Assembly: GCF_000328475.2 (NCBI RefSeq)
Contig: NC_026479.1
Location: 1,736,001-1,800,000 of the forward strand
Length of the DNA: 64,000 nt
Direction: 5' to 3'
Origin: Mycosarcoma maydis
Lineage: Eukaryota > Basidiomycota > Ustilaginomycetes > Ustilaginales
Every line of letters begins with the position of its first letter. Position 1 is the stretch's first letter. The notes under the pieces are model-generated. The model saw nothing but the letters and a program-made list of their open reading frames with translations, did no database searches and was not told the DNA's origin. Of this stretch, positions 51,301 to 60,385 are shown one piece after another. A program made the position numbers and the translations under genes.

Positions 51301-53838
51301 CTAGTTTGGCTCCAACTCGATCTGTTCGGCTGGACGAGACTCGGCGGGCGGACGCGGTTCGCGGAGCGGTTGGCTGAAGTGAGTCCTCAACTGAGCATCA
51401 GCCAGTCTGTGTACTTCGTTGGCCACTGCGCGGAGGACGCTGATGAGCGGACCTGAGAGGTTCAGTCTCCAGACAATGTAAGCACTGGCGATGAGGACCA
51501 GAAGGAAGGCAAAGTAGACAGGACTCGATAGAATCGCCATCAGCTCGTTCCATCCAAGCACGAGCATGACGCCGTACATCCAGAGCGGCACCTGAGCGAT
51601 CGAACTGACAGTGGCGCGTTTTGCTTCGACGTACATGGCGTCAGCTTCCTTGCGAAAACGCATGCCAATGTCGTTCTTGCGTGTTTCGCTCAGCACGCTC
51701 AGCGTAGCATGCCAGTCAAACGCTTCGTCTTCAACCACCAATCCAACCGGTTCTGCATCCTCGAATTTGGACCGCAGCTCCCGCATCAATGTCGTGTCGA
51801 CAGCTTGGATTTTCGCATACAGCGCAATCAACTCCAACGTCTCGTCGCGCGCCTTCCTGAACGCACCGTCCATGTCGTCCTCGGGCTTCCACACCCTCGG
51901 CACGCCCGCGTCGTCGTACCTGAATCCATCCTCGAAACTGTTCCGAAGCTTGGCCGCAATCACACTATCCGCCGTCTGCTCGTCCACCTTGGCGCGCATG
52001 CTCATCCAACTCTTGCGTCGCAACGCCAACAAGGCGTGCTCATTCTCGTCGTCCGTGCAATTGAAGCTCGTCGCCTTGCGCACATACGTCGCCTCGGCCT
52101 GCTCCAAGAGCGTCGAGAAGCTGATCAGCACCTCGTCCCACATGGAGCGCTTGGCAGACTTGAGTGCCAGCTCGACCGGCTCGCCAATGTTCTTGTTGAA
52201 CGTGCGCTCGATCTGCGCTACCATCTTCTTGGTCTCTTCGACTCGCATCGTGTCCGAGATGCTCTGGATCTCGACATCCAGCTCAACCACCTCGTCGTCG
52301 ATCGTCCAATCCGTGTCCGTCAGCAGCACCGCTTGGGCTGCCGCACTGAACTTGGCCAAGGCGGTGCGCTTCTCGCTGCTGACCACCTCGCCAAAGTCGT
52401 AGTTAGGCTCGGTACGCATGCGATCCAGCACAGCCTGCTTGAACGACTGAAGCATCAAGCGGTGGAGGTTCTTGAGCTGGCCCAGGAAAAACGGAGAGAG
52501 CGAGCCGTTGAGTTTGTCGAGCAGATCGATTCGTTTGCGCTTGTACACTTCTTGGTGGTATCTGCTGGCATCACGGTCAAACTTGGACAGCGCTGTGGAG
52601 CGGTGCAGCGCCATATCGGCGCCCAGACTTTCCACCACCGATCCGCCTTCAATGTGCTTTCGGAAATCCTTGATACTGGTAGCAAAGTGAGCGAATGCGA
52701 CATTGGCGATCTCGTCGCATCGAAACTGAGCAAGAAGCTCCTGCTGCGTAGGCAGATCCAGGTCCTTGTTCGTCATGACTTGCTCCCAGATGGACTCGAG
52801 GTAGTGCGCAAGTCCATCCGCAGGGATGCGCTTGTGGTATTCTGTCTTGAAGACAAAGTTGGGATCCTTGGGGTTGACAAAGCGATTCCTCAGCACATCC
52901 ACCGCCTTGTCGAATTCGGCGGGTTGCAGAATCTTGTGGGGTAAAGTGGTAAACATGAAGTCGAAAAAGTCGGTAATCTTGGACAACTCGAGGCCTTGGG
53001 GTTTTGAGAGCGAGTGCCAGATCTTGGTGAGGTCAGCCATGATGGTGGCGGATAGATTTTCGAGGGGGGTGACGCCAATGTGATCACGAATGACAAAGAG
53101 CAGCAACGTTTTGTCCTTGGCACCGGCCGTCTTGGCTCTGCTAGCCTGAAAGAGACCAAGGTTGACTTCAAAGACGGTCTTGAGCAGACCCATGTTGGCA
53201 CCCTGGTAGAGACCCACCTGATGCTCCCACAGATTGACGATGAGCACCTCGGCAGATGCCATGGAGAAGAGCGCGGATTTGCGCTCAAAGTCCTGGTCCT
53301 CACCGCGTTCGCGCCCGTCGGTGCCCTCGACGTCCATGACGAGCACGTTCATCTTGAGGCCTTTACACATCCAAATGCCCTTTGTGGTCTGCTGACGCGC
53401 GGATTCACTCATGACGTCAAAGTTGGTGCCAAACAGTTTGTTGAGCAGCGTGGATTTGCCGGTAGATTGAGAACCAAGCACCGCGCAGAGGTCGTAGCCG
53501 AAACCAGCGTCGGCGAGACCCCAATTCTCGAGATGAGGCGAGAAGTCGGCGCTGTTGAACTTTTGTTGTTCGTCGATGAGCTGCATGCGGCCTGTCTGGG
53601 CAGGAGCGGGAGGTTGAGTTGAGATGAACGGGGTGGAAGCAGCGGTGGGCGTAGGAACGCTGGATGGCGCAACAACGGGAACAGCACGAGCAGCATTGGA
53701 AGCGGTGGCGTTGGGATGCGTTGTAGCAGCAGTGATGGGTTGGGAGGCGAGCAAGATCGAGTGAGCATCGTGAGCGGATTGCAACTCTTGCTCGTGTTCA
53801 GCAAGCAGCTGCTTTGCGCTGTCGACGTTGAGCTCCAT
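51301..53838 (-). CDS. SEY1: Sey1/RHD3/atlastin-like ER-fusion GTPase
   Basis: An 845-residue protein from ATG 53838; the preceding open codons include no ATG. The GTPase domain lies at about 115-350: P-loop AVLGSQSTGKSTLLNKLFG (about 119-137), switch/G3 MDVEGTDGRERGEDQDFERK (about 168-187), and G4-like FVIRDHIG. A helical bundle follows. Near 745-790 a pair of membrane segments form the hairpin (PLWMYGVMLVLGWNELMAI, PVYFAFLLVLIASAYIVW). Sey1 drives homotypic fusion of ER tubules. The N-terminal 75 residues are Ala/Thr/Pro-rich, longer than in yeast (776 residues overall). Convergent with the NADH dehydrogenase gene, 122 bp between stops. Confidence 0.97.
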   Translation of the reverse strand: MELNVDSAKQLLAEHEQELQSAHDAHSILLASQPITAATTHPNATASNAARAVPVVAPSSVPTPTAASTPFISTQPPAPAQTGRMQLIDEQQKFNSADFSPHLENWGLADAGFGYDLCAVLGSQSTGKSTLLNKLFGTNFDVMSESARQQTTKGIWMCKGLKMNVLVMDVEGTDGRERGEDQDFERKSALFSMASAEVLIVNLWEHQVGLYQGANMGLLKTVFEVNLGLFQASRAKTAGAKDKTLLLFVIRDHIGVTPLENLSATIMADLTKIWHSLSKPQGLELSKITDFFDFMFTTLPHKILQPAEFDKAVDVLRNRFVNPKDPNFVFKTEYHKRIPADGLAHYLESIWEQVMTNKDLDLPTQQELLAQFRCDEIANVAFAHFATSIKDFRKHIEGGSVVESLGADMALHRSTALSKFDRDASRYHQEVYKRKRIDLLDKLNGSLSPFFLGQLKNLHRLMLQSFKQAVLDRMRTEPNYDFGEVVSSEKRTALAKFSAAAQAVLLTDTDWTIDDEVVELDVEIQSISDTMRVEETKKMVAQIERTFNKNIGEPVELALKSAKRSMWDEVLISFSTLLEQAEATYVRKATSFNCTDDENEHALLALRRKSWMSMRAKVDEQTADSVIAAKLRNSFEDGFRYDDAGVPRVWKPEDDMDGAFRKARDETLELIALYAKIQAVDTTLMRELRSKFEDAEPVGLVVEDEAFDWHATLSVLSETRKNDIGMRFRKEADAMYVEAKRATVSSIAQVPLWMYGVMLVLGWNELMAILSSPVYFAFLLVLIASAYIVWRLNLSGPLISVLRAVANEVHRLADAQLRTHFSQPLREPRPPAESRPAEQIELEPN

Positions 53839-55648
53839 CTTTTGACGACGTGGCAAGCAATCCGAGTTGATGGTGAACTCGCGTGAGCCGGAAGCACAAG
53901 GATGGGGTGGACGAGAGTCAGCCTGGATGAGCTAGCTACGTCTCACAGCCGTGCGTGGTGCGACACGCGGATGTGATCCCACGAATCGTGAATTGTGAAT
54001 GCCAAGTCGAGTGCTGCTTTCAGCTGTTAACTAATTCCACGCACCTACTCTGCTCTGCTCTCCGCTCTGCTCTCGTCTCTCGCTTCTCGGCGCTAGAAAA
54101 AGCGACACGCCGCACACAGCACCAAGCGAGCCCTGTGCGCGACTTTGCACGGCCATGTGTTGGACTCTTCACGCTTGTGGCTCGCTCTGCCTGCCAAGAT
54201 CTGCATAAAGCATACACTCGATACCGAGACGCTCCGAGCGTTTGCGACCCAAACATCAGAGCAGCAATTTCTGGTTTCTGGTTTAGCGAGGCTGAGACGC
54301 TCATCGTCATTCACTTTGCATGACGATGCGAGTGTAGGGCAGTGAGTGAAGCAAGTGTAAGCCACCACGTACCAGTCACAAGTTTGAGTGTGGCAAACAC
54401 AGAGTCACGAGTAGCCCACGCATCGAATTTACAATGTTAGACCGACATGTATCACATACAAGGCTGGACGCCCGTCTTGTGTGTGTGTGTCTCCCGTGTG
54501 CCACGGTCTATGGTTTGTTCGGAATCACAAATGTGTTTTACACCGCCGTTGTATTCGTCCGAAAGTCCAAGCAGGCGATTTGTATTCTGTTCTTCACGAA
54601 ATCATGAATTTGAAATCGTGATTCGTGATTGTTTTTGTGTTGGACCTGAGCTCCTTGTCTGGAAGAACAGCTTAAAGGCGGGGTCGAACCGACACCGACA
54701 AGTGAGGGAGGCTGCGGTCGTTGCTCTCGACATGCGAATCAAGAATCCACACAACAAGCGCATCCAACGTTCTGCTGATGGCCGTAGCTCGCTCGTCCGT
54801 AGGCGGTGGTGGTGGTGGTGGTGGTATACGTTGTCGATGATCGACTCGTGACTGTCAACGATTCATTTCGAATCGGAAAGCGGGGCTGTCGACGGATGCA
54901 AAGCCGACTTTCCCAGGCATACGATGAGTGAAGCGTTATGCGCTCAAACGCCGAGAGCCACTCAAGGCTCAGCCAGCCAAACATGAAACTCGCTTCTTCC
55001 GACGCTTTCTTCCAGATTCGCGCTGAACCAGAATTTCAGGCCGAAAAAGCCCTTCTTTGGCCTGAACCATGACACACGCTTTTCTCACGCCATGGTGATC
55101 TCACGACAAGCTCGATCAACGTTGATTGCGGATCGCACAGAGAGCGACAACACTGTGTAAATGCGAACCATTCACGATTGTGCGAGGACGGCCGAATGCG
55201 CGTGCGCGTGTGTGTGATCTTAGCAAGCTAAGCCCTGCGCCGTGACCAAGTGAATCAAGAATCGTGAATGGACAAAGTTCTGTCTCTGTGTCTATGTGCG
55301 TGTGTGCGCTTCTTTTCCTCCACCCTGTCGGTGAGCCCGAAGTGCGGAAGCGCGCAGTCACGAGTCAGTCACGAGTGCATCGGTTCTTCCTGCGTCTTTG
55401 GCTCTTTTGGTCTCATTTTCTTATTCGTTCTCACCATCACCATCATTGATACCATTGTCGCAACATCCGCCATCTCTCTCTTTCACCGCAGCAGCGCCTC
55501 TTTCTTTTCTTTTCTTCCCTTCTTCCTCTGCCATCTCTGTCATCGCTAGGTCATTCTACCCGATCCGTGTCATAGTGGCGTTTACTTGAATTTCCCCCTT
55601 CTTACCTAGTACCGTCGCCCTTGTTGTCATTCGCATAGCATAACCACC
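53839..55648. other. Divergent intergenic region between SEY1 and the NTF2-RRM gene
   Basis: About 1.8 kb without a supported gene. Motifs: CACGAATCGTGAATTGTGAAT at 53981-54001, AATTTGAAATCGTGATTCGTGATTG at about 54607, and a GGTGGTGGTGGTGGTGG tract at about 54805. The part from 55380 to 55648 is T/C-rich and probably the leader of the NTF2-RRM gene, ending in the good start context ACCACCATG. Confidence 0.55.
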
Positions 55649-57253
55649 ATGTCTGCCGCCGTCACCGCCAGCAACGCCGCCACCGCCGCCAACGGAGTGT
55701 CTCCTTCTTCAGCAGCTTCCTCCTCCGCCGTCGCTACTGCCACCGCCAACAGTGCTGCCAAGCCCGCGGTTCAGCCTTCCGAAGTCGGCTGGCTCTTTGT
55801 CACGCAGTACTACACTTTCCTCAACCAGAACCCCGCTCGTCTCCACTGCTTTTTCACCAAAAAGTCTACCATGGTTCACGGCATCGAACAGGAGGAATCT
55901 TCGCCGTGCTTCGGCCAGCAGCAGATCCACGACAAGATCACTTCGCTCAACTACCAGGATGCCAAAGTGTTTGTTTCCAACGTCGACTCCCAAAGCTCGG
56001 CTAGCGGTGGTATCCTCGTCCAGGTACTCGGTGAGCTCAGCAACAACGGCGCCGCCTGGAGAAAATTCGCCCAGACCTTCTTCTTGGCCGAACAGCCCAA
56101 CGGCTACTATGTGCTCAACGACATCTTCCGCTACCTCAAGGACGACGACGAGATCGAGGCAGAGGCAGAAGCCGTCGATGAGGCTCTCCAGGAGGAGATC
56201 GACGAGGCCGACAAGAACGGCGTCGAAGTTGCTCACACCATCCAGATCAACAACATTGGCAATGCTAACGCCGTTCCCCACCTTCCGGCCCCCACCAGCT
56301 CTCCTGCTGCCTCCAAGGCCATCGAAGCCGCCGATACCAAGCCAGCCGCCACCGAGCAGCAGCCTGCTACCAAGCTCGATGCCCCTTCTGCCGCTGACAA
56401 CGCCGTCGCCACCTCGACCGCTGCCGAGCCCACCAACACCGATGCCGACCAGGTCGGTACCGACAAGAAGCTAACCGCGGTCGACAACCACCAAGCGCCT
56501 GTTCCTCCCAAGGGCGCAAAGGACGCTGCCGATGCGGCCAAGACCGAGACTGCTCCAGCTGCTGCCGCTTCCGCGCCAAACGCTGCTGCTTCTACTCCCG
56601 CTGCTGCCGCTGCTGCCGCTGCGGCCCCTACTCCTGCCCCTGCCCAGCCTGCTGGTCCACCCAAGCCCAAGACTTGGGCCACGCTCGCTGCTTCGGACGC
56701 TACTCGCTGGGGATCCAACGTCTCGGCCGAAGCAAAGGGTGTCTCTTCTTCTCGCCCAGCTGCTGCTACTACTTCCACCGCCGCCAAGCCGGCTGCTGCT
56801 GCTGCTGCTGCTTCTGCTCCCAAGCCGGCTGCTGCTACTTCGAATGGAGCAAGCTCGTCGCCTTCGGTGTACATCAAGAACGTCGTGGCGGACCAAGTCA
56901 CCGAAGCTGCGCTCCGCCAGGCGCTCGAGGCTTTCGGCACGGTCAAGGATGTGCAGATCATCGGCAGCCGTTCGTGCGCTTTTGCCGAATTCACGAGCGT
57001 CGATGGGGCTCGCAAGGCGGCTGCCAAAGCAAGTGTTGCTGTAGGAAAGAACGGCTGGAACGTCACGATCGAGGAGCGACGAAAGCCCAGTGCTGGTGGT
57101 GCCGGTGGTGCTGGTGCCGCGGGAGGTGCACGTGGAGCGGGTGGTGCGCCTCGTAACGGTGCGGCTGGTGGTTCACGCACTGGCGCTGCTCGTGGTGGAA
57201 ACGCTGCTGTCCGAGCGGGCCGCGGCGGTGCTGGTCGCGCCGGCGCCAACTAG
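55649..57253 (+). CDS. NTF2-like plus RRM protein (G3BP/Nxt3/Bre5-like)
   Basis: A 534-residue single-exon protein starting at 55649 in a strong context. After an Ala/Ser-rich start, an NTF2-like domain covers about 45-165 (VGWLFVTQYYTFLNQNPARL, LNYQDAKVFVSNVDSQ, FAQTFFLAEQPNGYYVLND). A long Ala/Pro/Glu-rich linker follows, then an RRM at about 404-475 with RNP2-like VYIKNV and RNP1-like SCAFAEFTSV, and a Gly/Ala/Arg-rich tail with RGG-like ARGGN. This is the G3BP/Rasputin layout. Family members bind RNA, nucleate stress granules, and act as cofactors of the Ubp3-type deubiquitinase (Bre5 in yeast). Convergent with the thioesterase gene. Confidence 0.92.
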   Translation: MSAAVTASNAATAANGVSPSSAASSSAVATATANSAAKPAVQPSEVGWLFVTQYYTFLNQNPARLHCFFTKKSTMVHGIEQEESSPCFGQQQIHDKITSLNYQDAKVFVSNVDSQSSASGGILVQVLGELSNNGAAWRKFAQTFFLAEQPNGYYVLNDIFRYLKDDDEIEAEAEAVDEALQEEIDEADKNGVEVAHTIQINNIGNANAVPHLPAPTSSPAASKAIEAADTKPAATEQQPATKLDAPSAADNAVATSTAAEPTNTDADQVGTDKKLTAVDNHQAPVPPKGAKDAADAAKTETAPAAAASAPNAAASTPAAAAAAAAAPTPAPAQPAGPPKPKTWATLAASDATRWGSNVSAEAKGVSSSRPAAATTSTAAKPAAAAAAASAPKPAAATSNGASSSPSVYIKNVVADQVTEAALRQALEAFGTVKDVQIIGSRSCAFAEFTSVDGARKAAAKASVAVGKNGWNVTIEERRKPSAGGAGGAGAAGGARGAGGAPRNGAAGGSRTGAARGGNAAVRAGRGGAGRAGAN

Positions 57254-57557
57254 GACGCTTGCGCCTTGGGCATACTTCGAAATCGTGGATCCAAAAGCAC
57301 ATGTCTCTTGCCTCTTGCCTCTTCCTTCATTGTCACCCTCAGCGCAGCTTGGCATACTTATGTAGCGTTTCCTTCTCCGGTCTACTCCTCCCTGATTACC
57401 GCCCAACTCATCTGTACTTTCACATCTCATGTTACATCCATTTCACAAGCCGTAAAGACATCCGCCTGTGTTGAGGCGCATGCGGTATCAACAGGCATCA
57501 TACTGTGGGTCTTGGGGAGTGATGCGGATGGGATTTGAGGAGCAGGATGGGAATGTA
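57254..57557. other. Convergent 3' region between NTF2-RRM and thioesterase genes
   Basis: About 300 bp between two convergent stop codons; no gene, array or strong hairpin recognised. Confidence 0.5.
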
Positions 57558-58634
57558 TCAGAGTTTGGGGTTGGCAAGGGTTTTGTTCTGGTTGACGGAG
57601 AAGGGGAGGACGAGTGCGGTTTGTCTTGCGATGGCTAGGATGAACGATCTTGGTTCGGAAGGCGCTGGGTTGGGGTTGAAGAGGTGCTGGTCGTCTGGGT
57701 GCGACCAGAGTTCCGAGTCGGATTCGTGTTGGCCATTGATCATGAATCTGGCACGCGAGAGGGTGGCAGTTCGCGTTATGGCGGGTAGGCGACGTTTGAA
57801 TTCGATAGTGAGGTGGAGGGTTGGGTACCAGTGGGATGCGTGTTTCGAGGGGATCATCATGGGTGGGCTTGTAAACATGTCAGCTAGGAAGGGGAGCAGA
57901 TTTTTGGGTTCCGATAGACGGCCGGTTGCGACGAGGTGTGTGTCGAGTTGCGGGTAGGGTTGAGGAATGAGTGAGTAGTACGCTCCGGCTGAAAGCGTGT
58001 TGGAAGTAAGCGAGGATTGAGTATGTTTGGGATCGTTGGCGATACTAATCAGCTCACCGAATCCAAACGTCTTGCCGTTTTCAGCTGTAGTACCGAACAG
58101 GTGAGGCTTATCGCACCTCTCGGGGGGCGAGAGCGGAAACTGAGGCGCCCACTGCGATCGCTCGGTAATCGTGTATCCGTTCCTACTCGGATCGTGAACA
58201 TCCTTGCCCTTCAAGCCAGCCACCTTGGTTCGATCCGCCGACTCCTTCTGCACGCCGAAATCCGTCATGAGCACCTGCGTCGTGATGCGCATCTTGTCAT
58301 CCTGCCACAGCTCTGCCTGCAGATTGCTCAGGCTCTTGCCGCGTTTCAGAACGCGGATGCGCACTTGGAAATCCGTCCACGTCACAGCCTGGATGTAGGT
58401 CGCCGAAAGAAGCAGCGGATCTTGGTGTGAGACCGACTTGACGTCTGTAGATACCAGTTCGGGTGTGCGCATGAAAGCTAGCACTGCATTGAGGATGATC
58501 GAGAGCGAGTAGCCACCTTGGGGAACCGAGCCGATGCACCACGTCGTGTCGATCGAGCCCGTGTACACGGCCGACGTGCGCGTGATCGTGGATTCGTCCA
58601 GCCGCGAGAGAACCGCATGTTCGAGACCTGGCAT
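57558..58634 (-). CDS. Acyl-CoA thioesterase-like (double hot-dog) protein
   Basis: A 358-residue protein if the first ATG in frame (58634) is used. Upstream codons to 58709 are open but start with TTG, so a short 5' exon or a start at 58634 are both possible. Features: the N-terminal hot-dog has GSIDTTWCIGSVPQGGYSLS and LLSATYIQAVTWTDFQVRI; the C-terminal hot-dog has YYSLIPQPYPQLDTHLVAT and ASHWYPTLHLTIEFKRRLPA. This matches thioesterase-like (4HBT_3/acyl-CoA thioesterase II type) proteins, which hydrolyse acyl-CoA esters. The substrate is unknown. It lies divergent from RMT2, with 394 bp between starts. Confidence 0.8.
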   Translation of the reverse strand: MPGLEHAVLSRLDESTITRTSAVYTGSIDTTWCIGSVPQGGYSLSIILNAVLAFMRTPELVSTDVKSVSHQDPLLLSATYIQAVTWTDFQVRIRVLKRGKSLSNLQAELWQDDKMRITTQVLMTDFGVQKESADRTKVAGLKGKDVHDPSRNGYTITERSQWAPQFPLSPPERCDKPHLFGTTAENGKTFGFGELISIANDPKHTQSSLTSNTLSAGAYYSLIPQPYPQLDTHLVATGRLSEPKNLLPFLADMFTSPPMMIPSKHASHWYPTLHLTIEFKRRLPAITRTATLSRARFMINGQHESDSELWSHPDDQHLFNPNPAPSEPRSFILAIARQTALVLPFSVNQNKTLANPKL

Positions 58635-59028
58635 AGTGACAAAGTCTAGTGGGCGACCAGAGATGTGAGCGTGTTGGTAGTCGGCAGGTGCGTGCTCAGG
58701 TGGAAGCAAGTGGGAGCTGTCAAAACCTACGATGGTCCGAATCGTGTCGTCAATGATAGCCGATAACCGGTGGACGCTTACTAACTCACGAGGTCACGGA
58801 CGTGTTTTTAAACGTGTCAATTGGTGGAAATCTCACAAAAACAAAAAACACTTACAGTAAGTTTGTAAATATGAAGCGTGGAACTCGGAACTCGGACACT
58901 CAAGAGTCCAGAAAAAAAGGGGAACCCTTCGTGCTTGGGGCTCTTCCTGCTCCTCCTTGTTGCTTCAATAGCTTCTCTGCTAACCCAGCCCTCTGTTACT
59001 CGATCAAGAGGCTGCAACACAAAACGAG
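58635..59028. other. Divergent intergenic region between thioesterase and RMT2
   Basis: About 390 bp holding both presumed promoters. It contains AAAAACAAAAAACACTTACAG near 58838. No heptamer array. A short 5' exon for the thioesterase cannot be excluded here. Confidence 0.45.
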
Positions 59029-60348
59029 ATGCATCGTGTCATGGAAGAACCATCGTCGTCCACTGCGGCACTCTGCGCCGCCGAACAAGTCACCGACCTC
59101 CTCGCACCGTCGCGTGTTGCTCGCAACCTCGAACTCCACCTCGCGGCTGAATCGGGCGACCTCGCGCTGATTCGATCTCTGCTCGCCTCCTCCCCCTCGC
59201 CTGTATCGTCGTCCTCTTCAGAAACGGACGAAGGAGGCGTGGACGTATGGTACGAGGATCCGTCGAGCGCGAATTGGTCCGCTTTGCATTTTGCGGCCGA
59301 GCAGGGACACGTCGAGGTGGTGCGATTGCTGTTGAGGAACGGTGCGATATGGAACGCTGTCGATGCGAACGGGTTCACGGCTGCACAGGTTGCGTGGAGT
59401 ATGAACCATGAAAGGTGTTATCGGGAGATTTTGGAGGAGGGTGTTAGACAGACGTTTTTGCTGAATGCGTTGCGAGGCGCAGAAAGCGGAGAAAACGAAG
59501 AGGAGCACGAGATTGGGCCGAGTGAAGCGAAACGGCTCAAAGCGGATGGCGCGTGTGATGCTGATCGAGGTAGCGTGGTGACTTCGGCGGATGGGAGACA
59601 TGTCACGTTGAAACCTGTTGCTTTGGACGTAGCTAACGACACAGAGCGTTATCTTTGCACACCGCTTCGATTCGTCCCGGATTCGCTCGGGCAGGTACGG
59701 TGTCTAGATGCCGACGACAACATGGTAATGGCACCCTGGGAGACGGATATCATGCAGCTCTCGGCGTCGCTGCTGTGCTCGAATCAAGCGCGCAACTTCA
59801 GCATCCTCAACGTCGGCTTTGGTCTCGGCATCATCGACACGCTCATCCAGACATATAAACCCGCACGCCACGTCATCATTGAAGCTCACCCGGACGCCAT
59901 CGCCTACGCTCACCAACTCGGCTTCGACAAACTTGCCGGCGTCGAGATCTTCCAAGGTCGATGGGAAGACTACCTCATCCATGCGGATCCGGATTCTGAC
60001 GACGCCATCGCCAAGATGACCCAGCTCGGCTCGTTTGATGCTGTCTACTTCGACACGTACAGTCAGGACTATGCTGATTTAAAAACGTTTTTCGATGCAC
60101 TACCCAACATCATGAATGGTCCCGATAGCCGATTCAGCTTCTTCCACGGACTCGGCGCTACCAACCGCTTCTTCTACGAGGTGTATACCAGGATCAGCGA
60201 GCTCGATCTCAAAGAGATCGGATTGACCACCCAATGGACCACAATGCAGCCCAAAGTCACCGAGCAAGAGTGGCAAGGCGTCAAACGCAAATACTGGGAT
60301 CTAGCCGATTATTACTGCCCTCTAGCACGCTTCGATGTACTCGACTAG
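59029..60348 (+). CDS. RMT2: Protein arginine N(delta)-methyltransferase 2
   Basis: A 439-residue protein from ATG 59029. An ankyrin-like N-terminal half covers about 25-140 (LELHLAAESGDLALIRSLLA, WSALHFAAEQGHVEVVRLLL, VDANGFTAAQVAW). The Rmt2 methyltransferase domain follows from about 200 on. Its SAM motif reads FSILNVGFGLGIIDTLIQTY, with HVIIEAHPDAIAYAHQLG, FDAVYFDTYSQDYADL and FSFFHGLGATNRFFYEVY. Rmt2 methylates the delta nitrogen of arginine in ribosomal protein Rpl12. An acidic linker of about 45 residues (AESGENEEEHEIGPSEAKRL) separates the halves. It ends only 37 bp before the convergent MDM10 stop codon. Confidence 0.96.
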   Translation: MHRVMEEPSSSTAALCAAEQVTDLLAPSRVARNLELHLAAESGDLALIRSLLASSPSPVSSSSSETDEGGVDVWYEDPSSANWSALHFAAEQGHVEVVRLLLRNGAIWNAVDANGFTAAQVAWSMNHERCYREILEEGVRQTFLLNALRGAESGENEEEHEIGPSEAKRLKADGACDADRGSVVTSADGRHVTLKPVALDVANDTERYLCTPLRFVPDSLGQVRCLDADDNMVMAPWETDIMQLSASLLCSNQARNFSILNVGFGLGIIDTLIQTYKPARHVIIEAHPDAIAYAHQLGFDKLAGVEIFQGRWEDYLIHADPDSDDAIAKMTQLGSFDAVYFDTYSQDYADLKTFFDALPNIMNGPDSRFSFFHGLGATNRFFYEVYTRISELDLKEIGLTTQWTTMQPKVTEQEWQGVKRKYWDLADYYCPLARFDVLD

Positions 60349-60385
60349 TGTCGACTTTATCTACACCAAGGGTGATAGGACGTGC

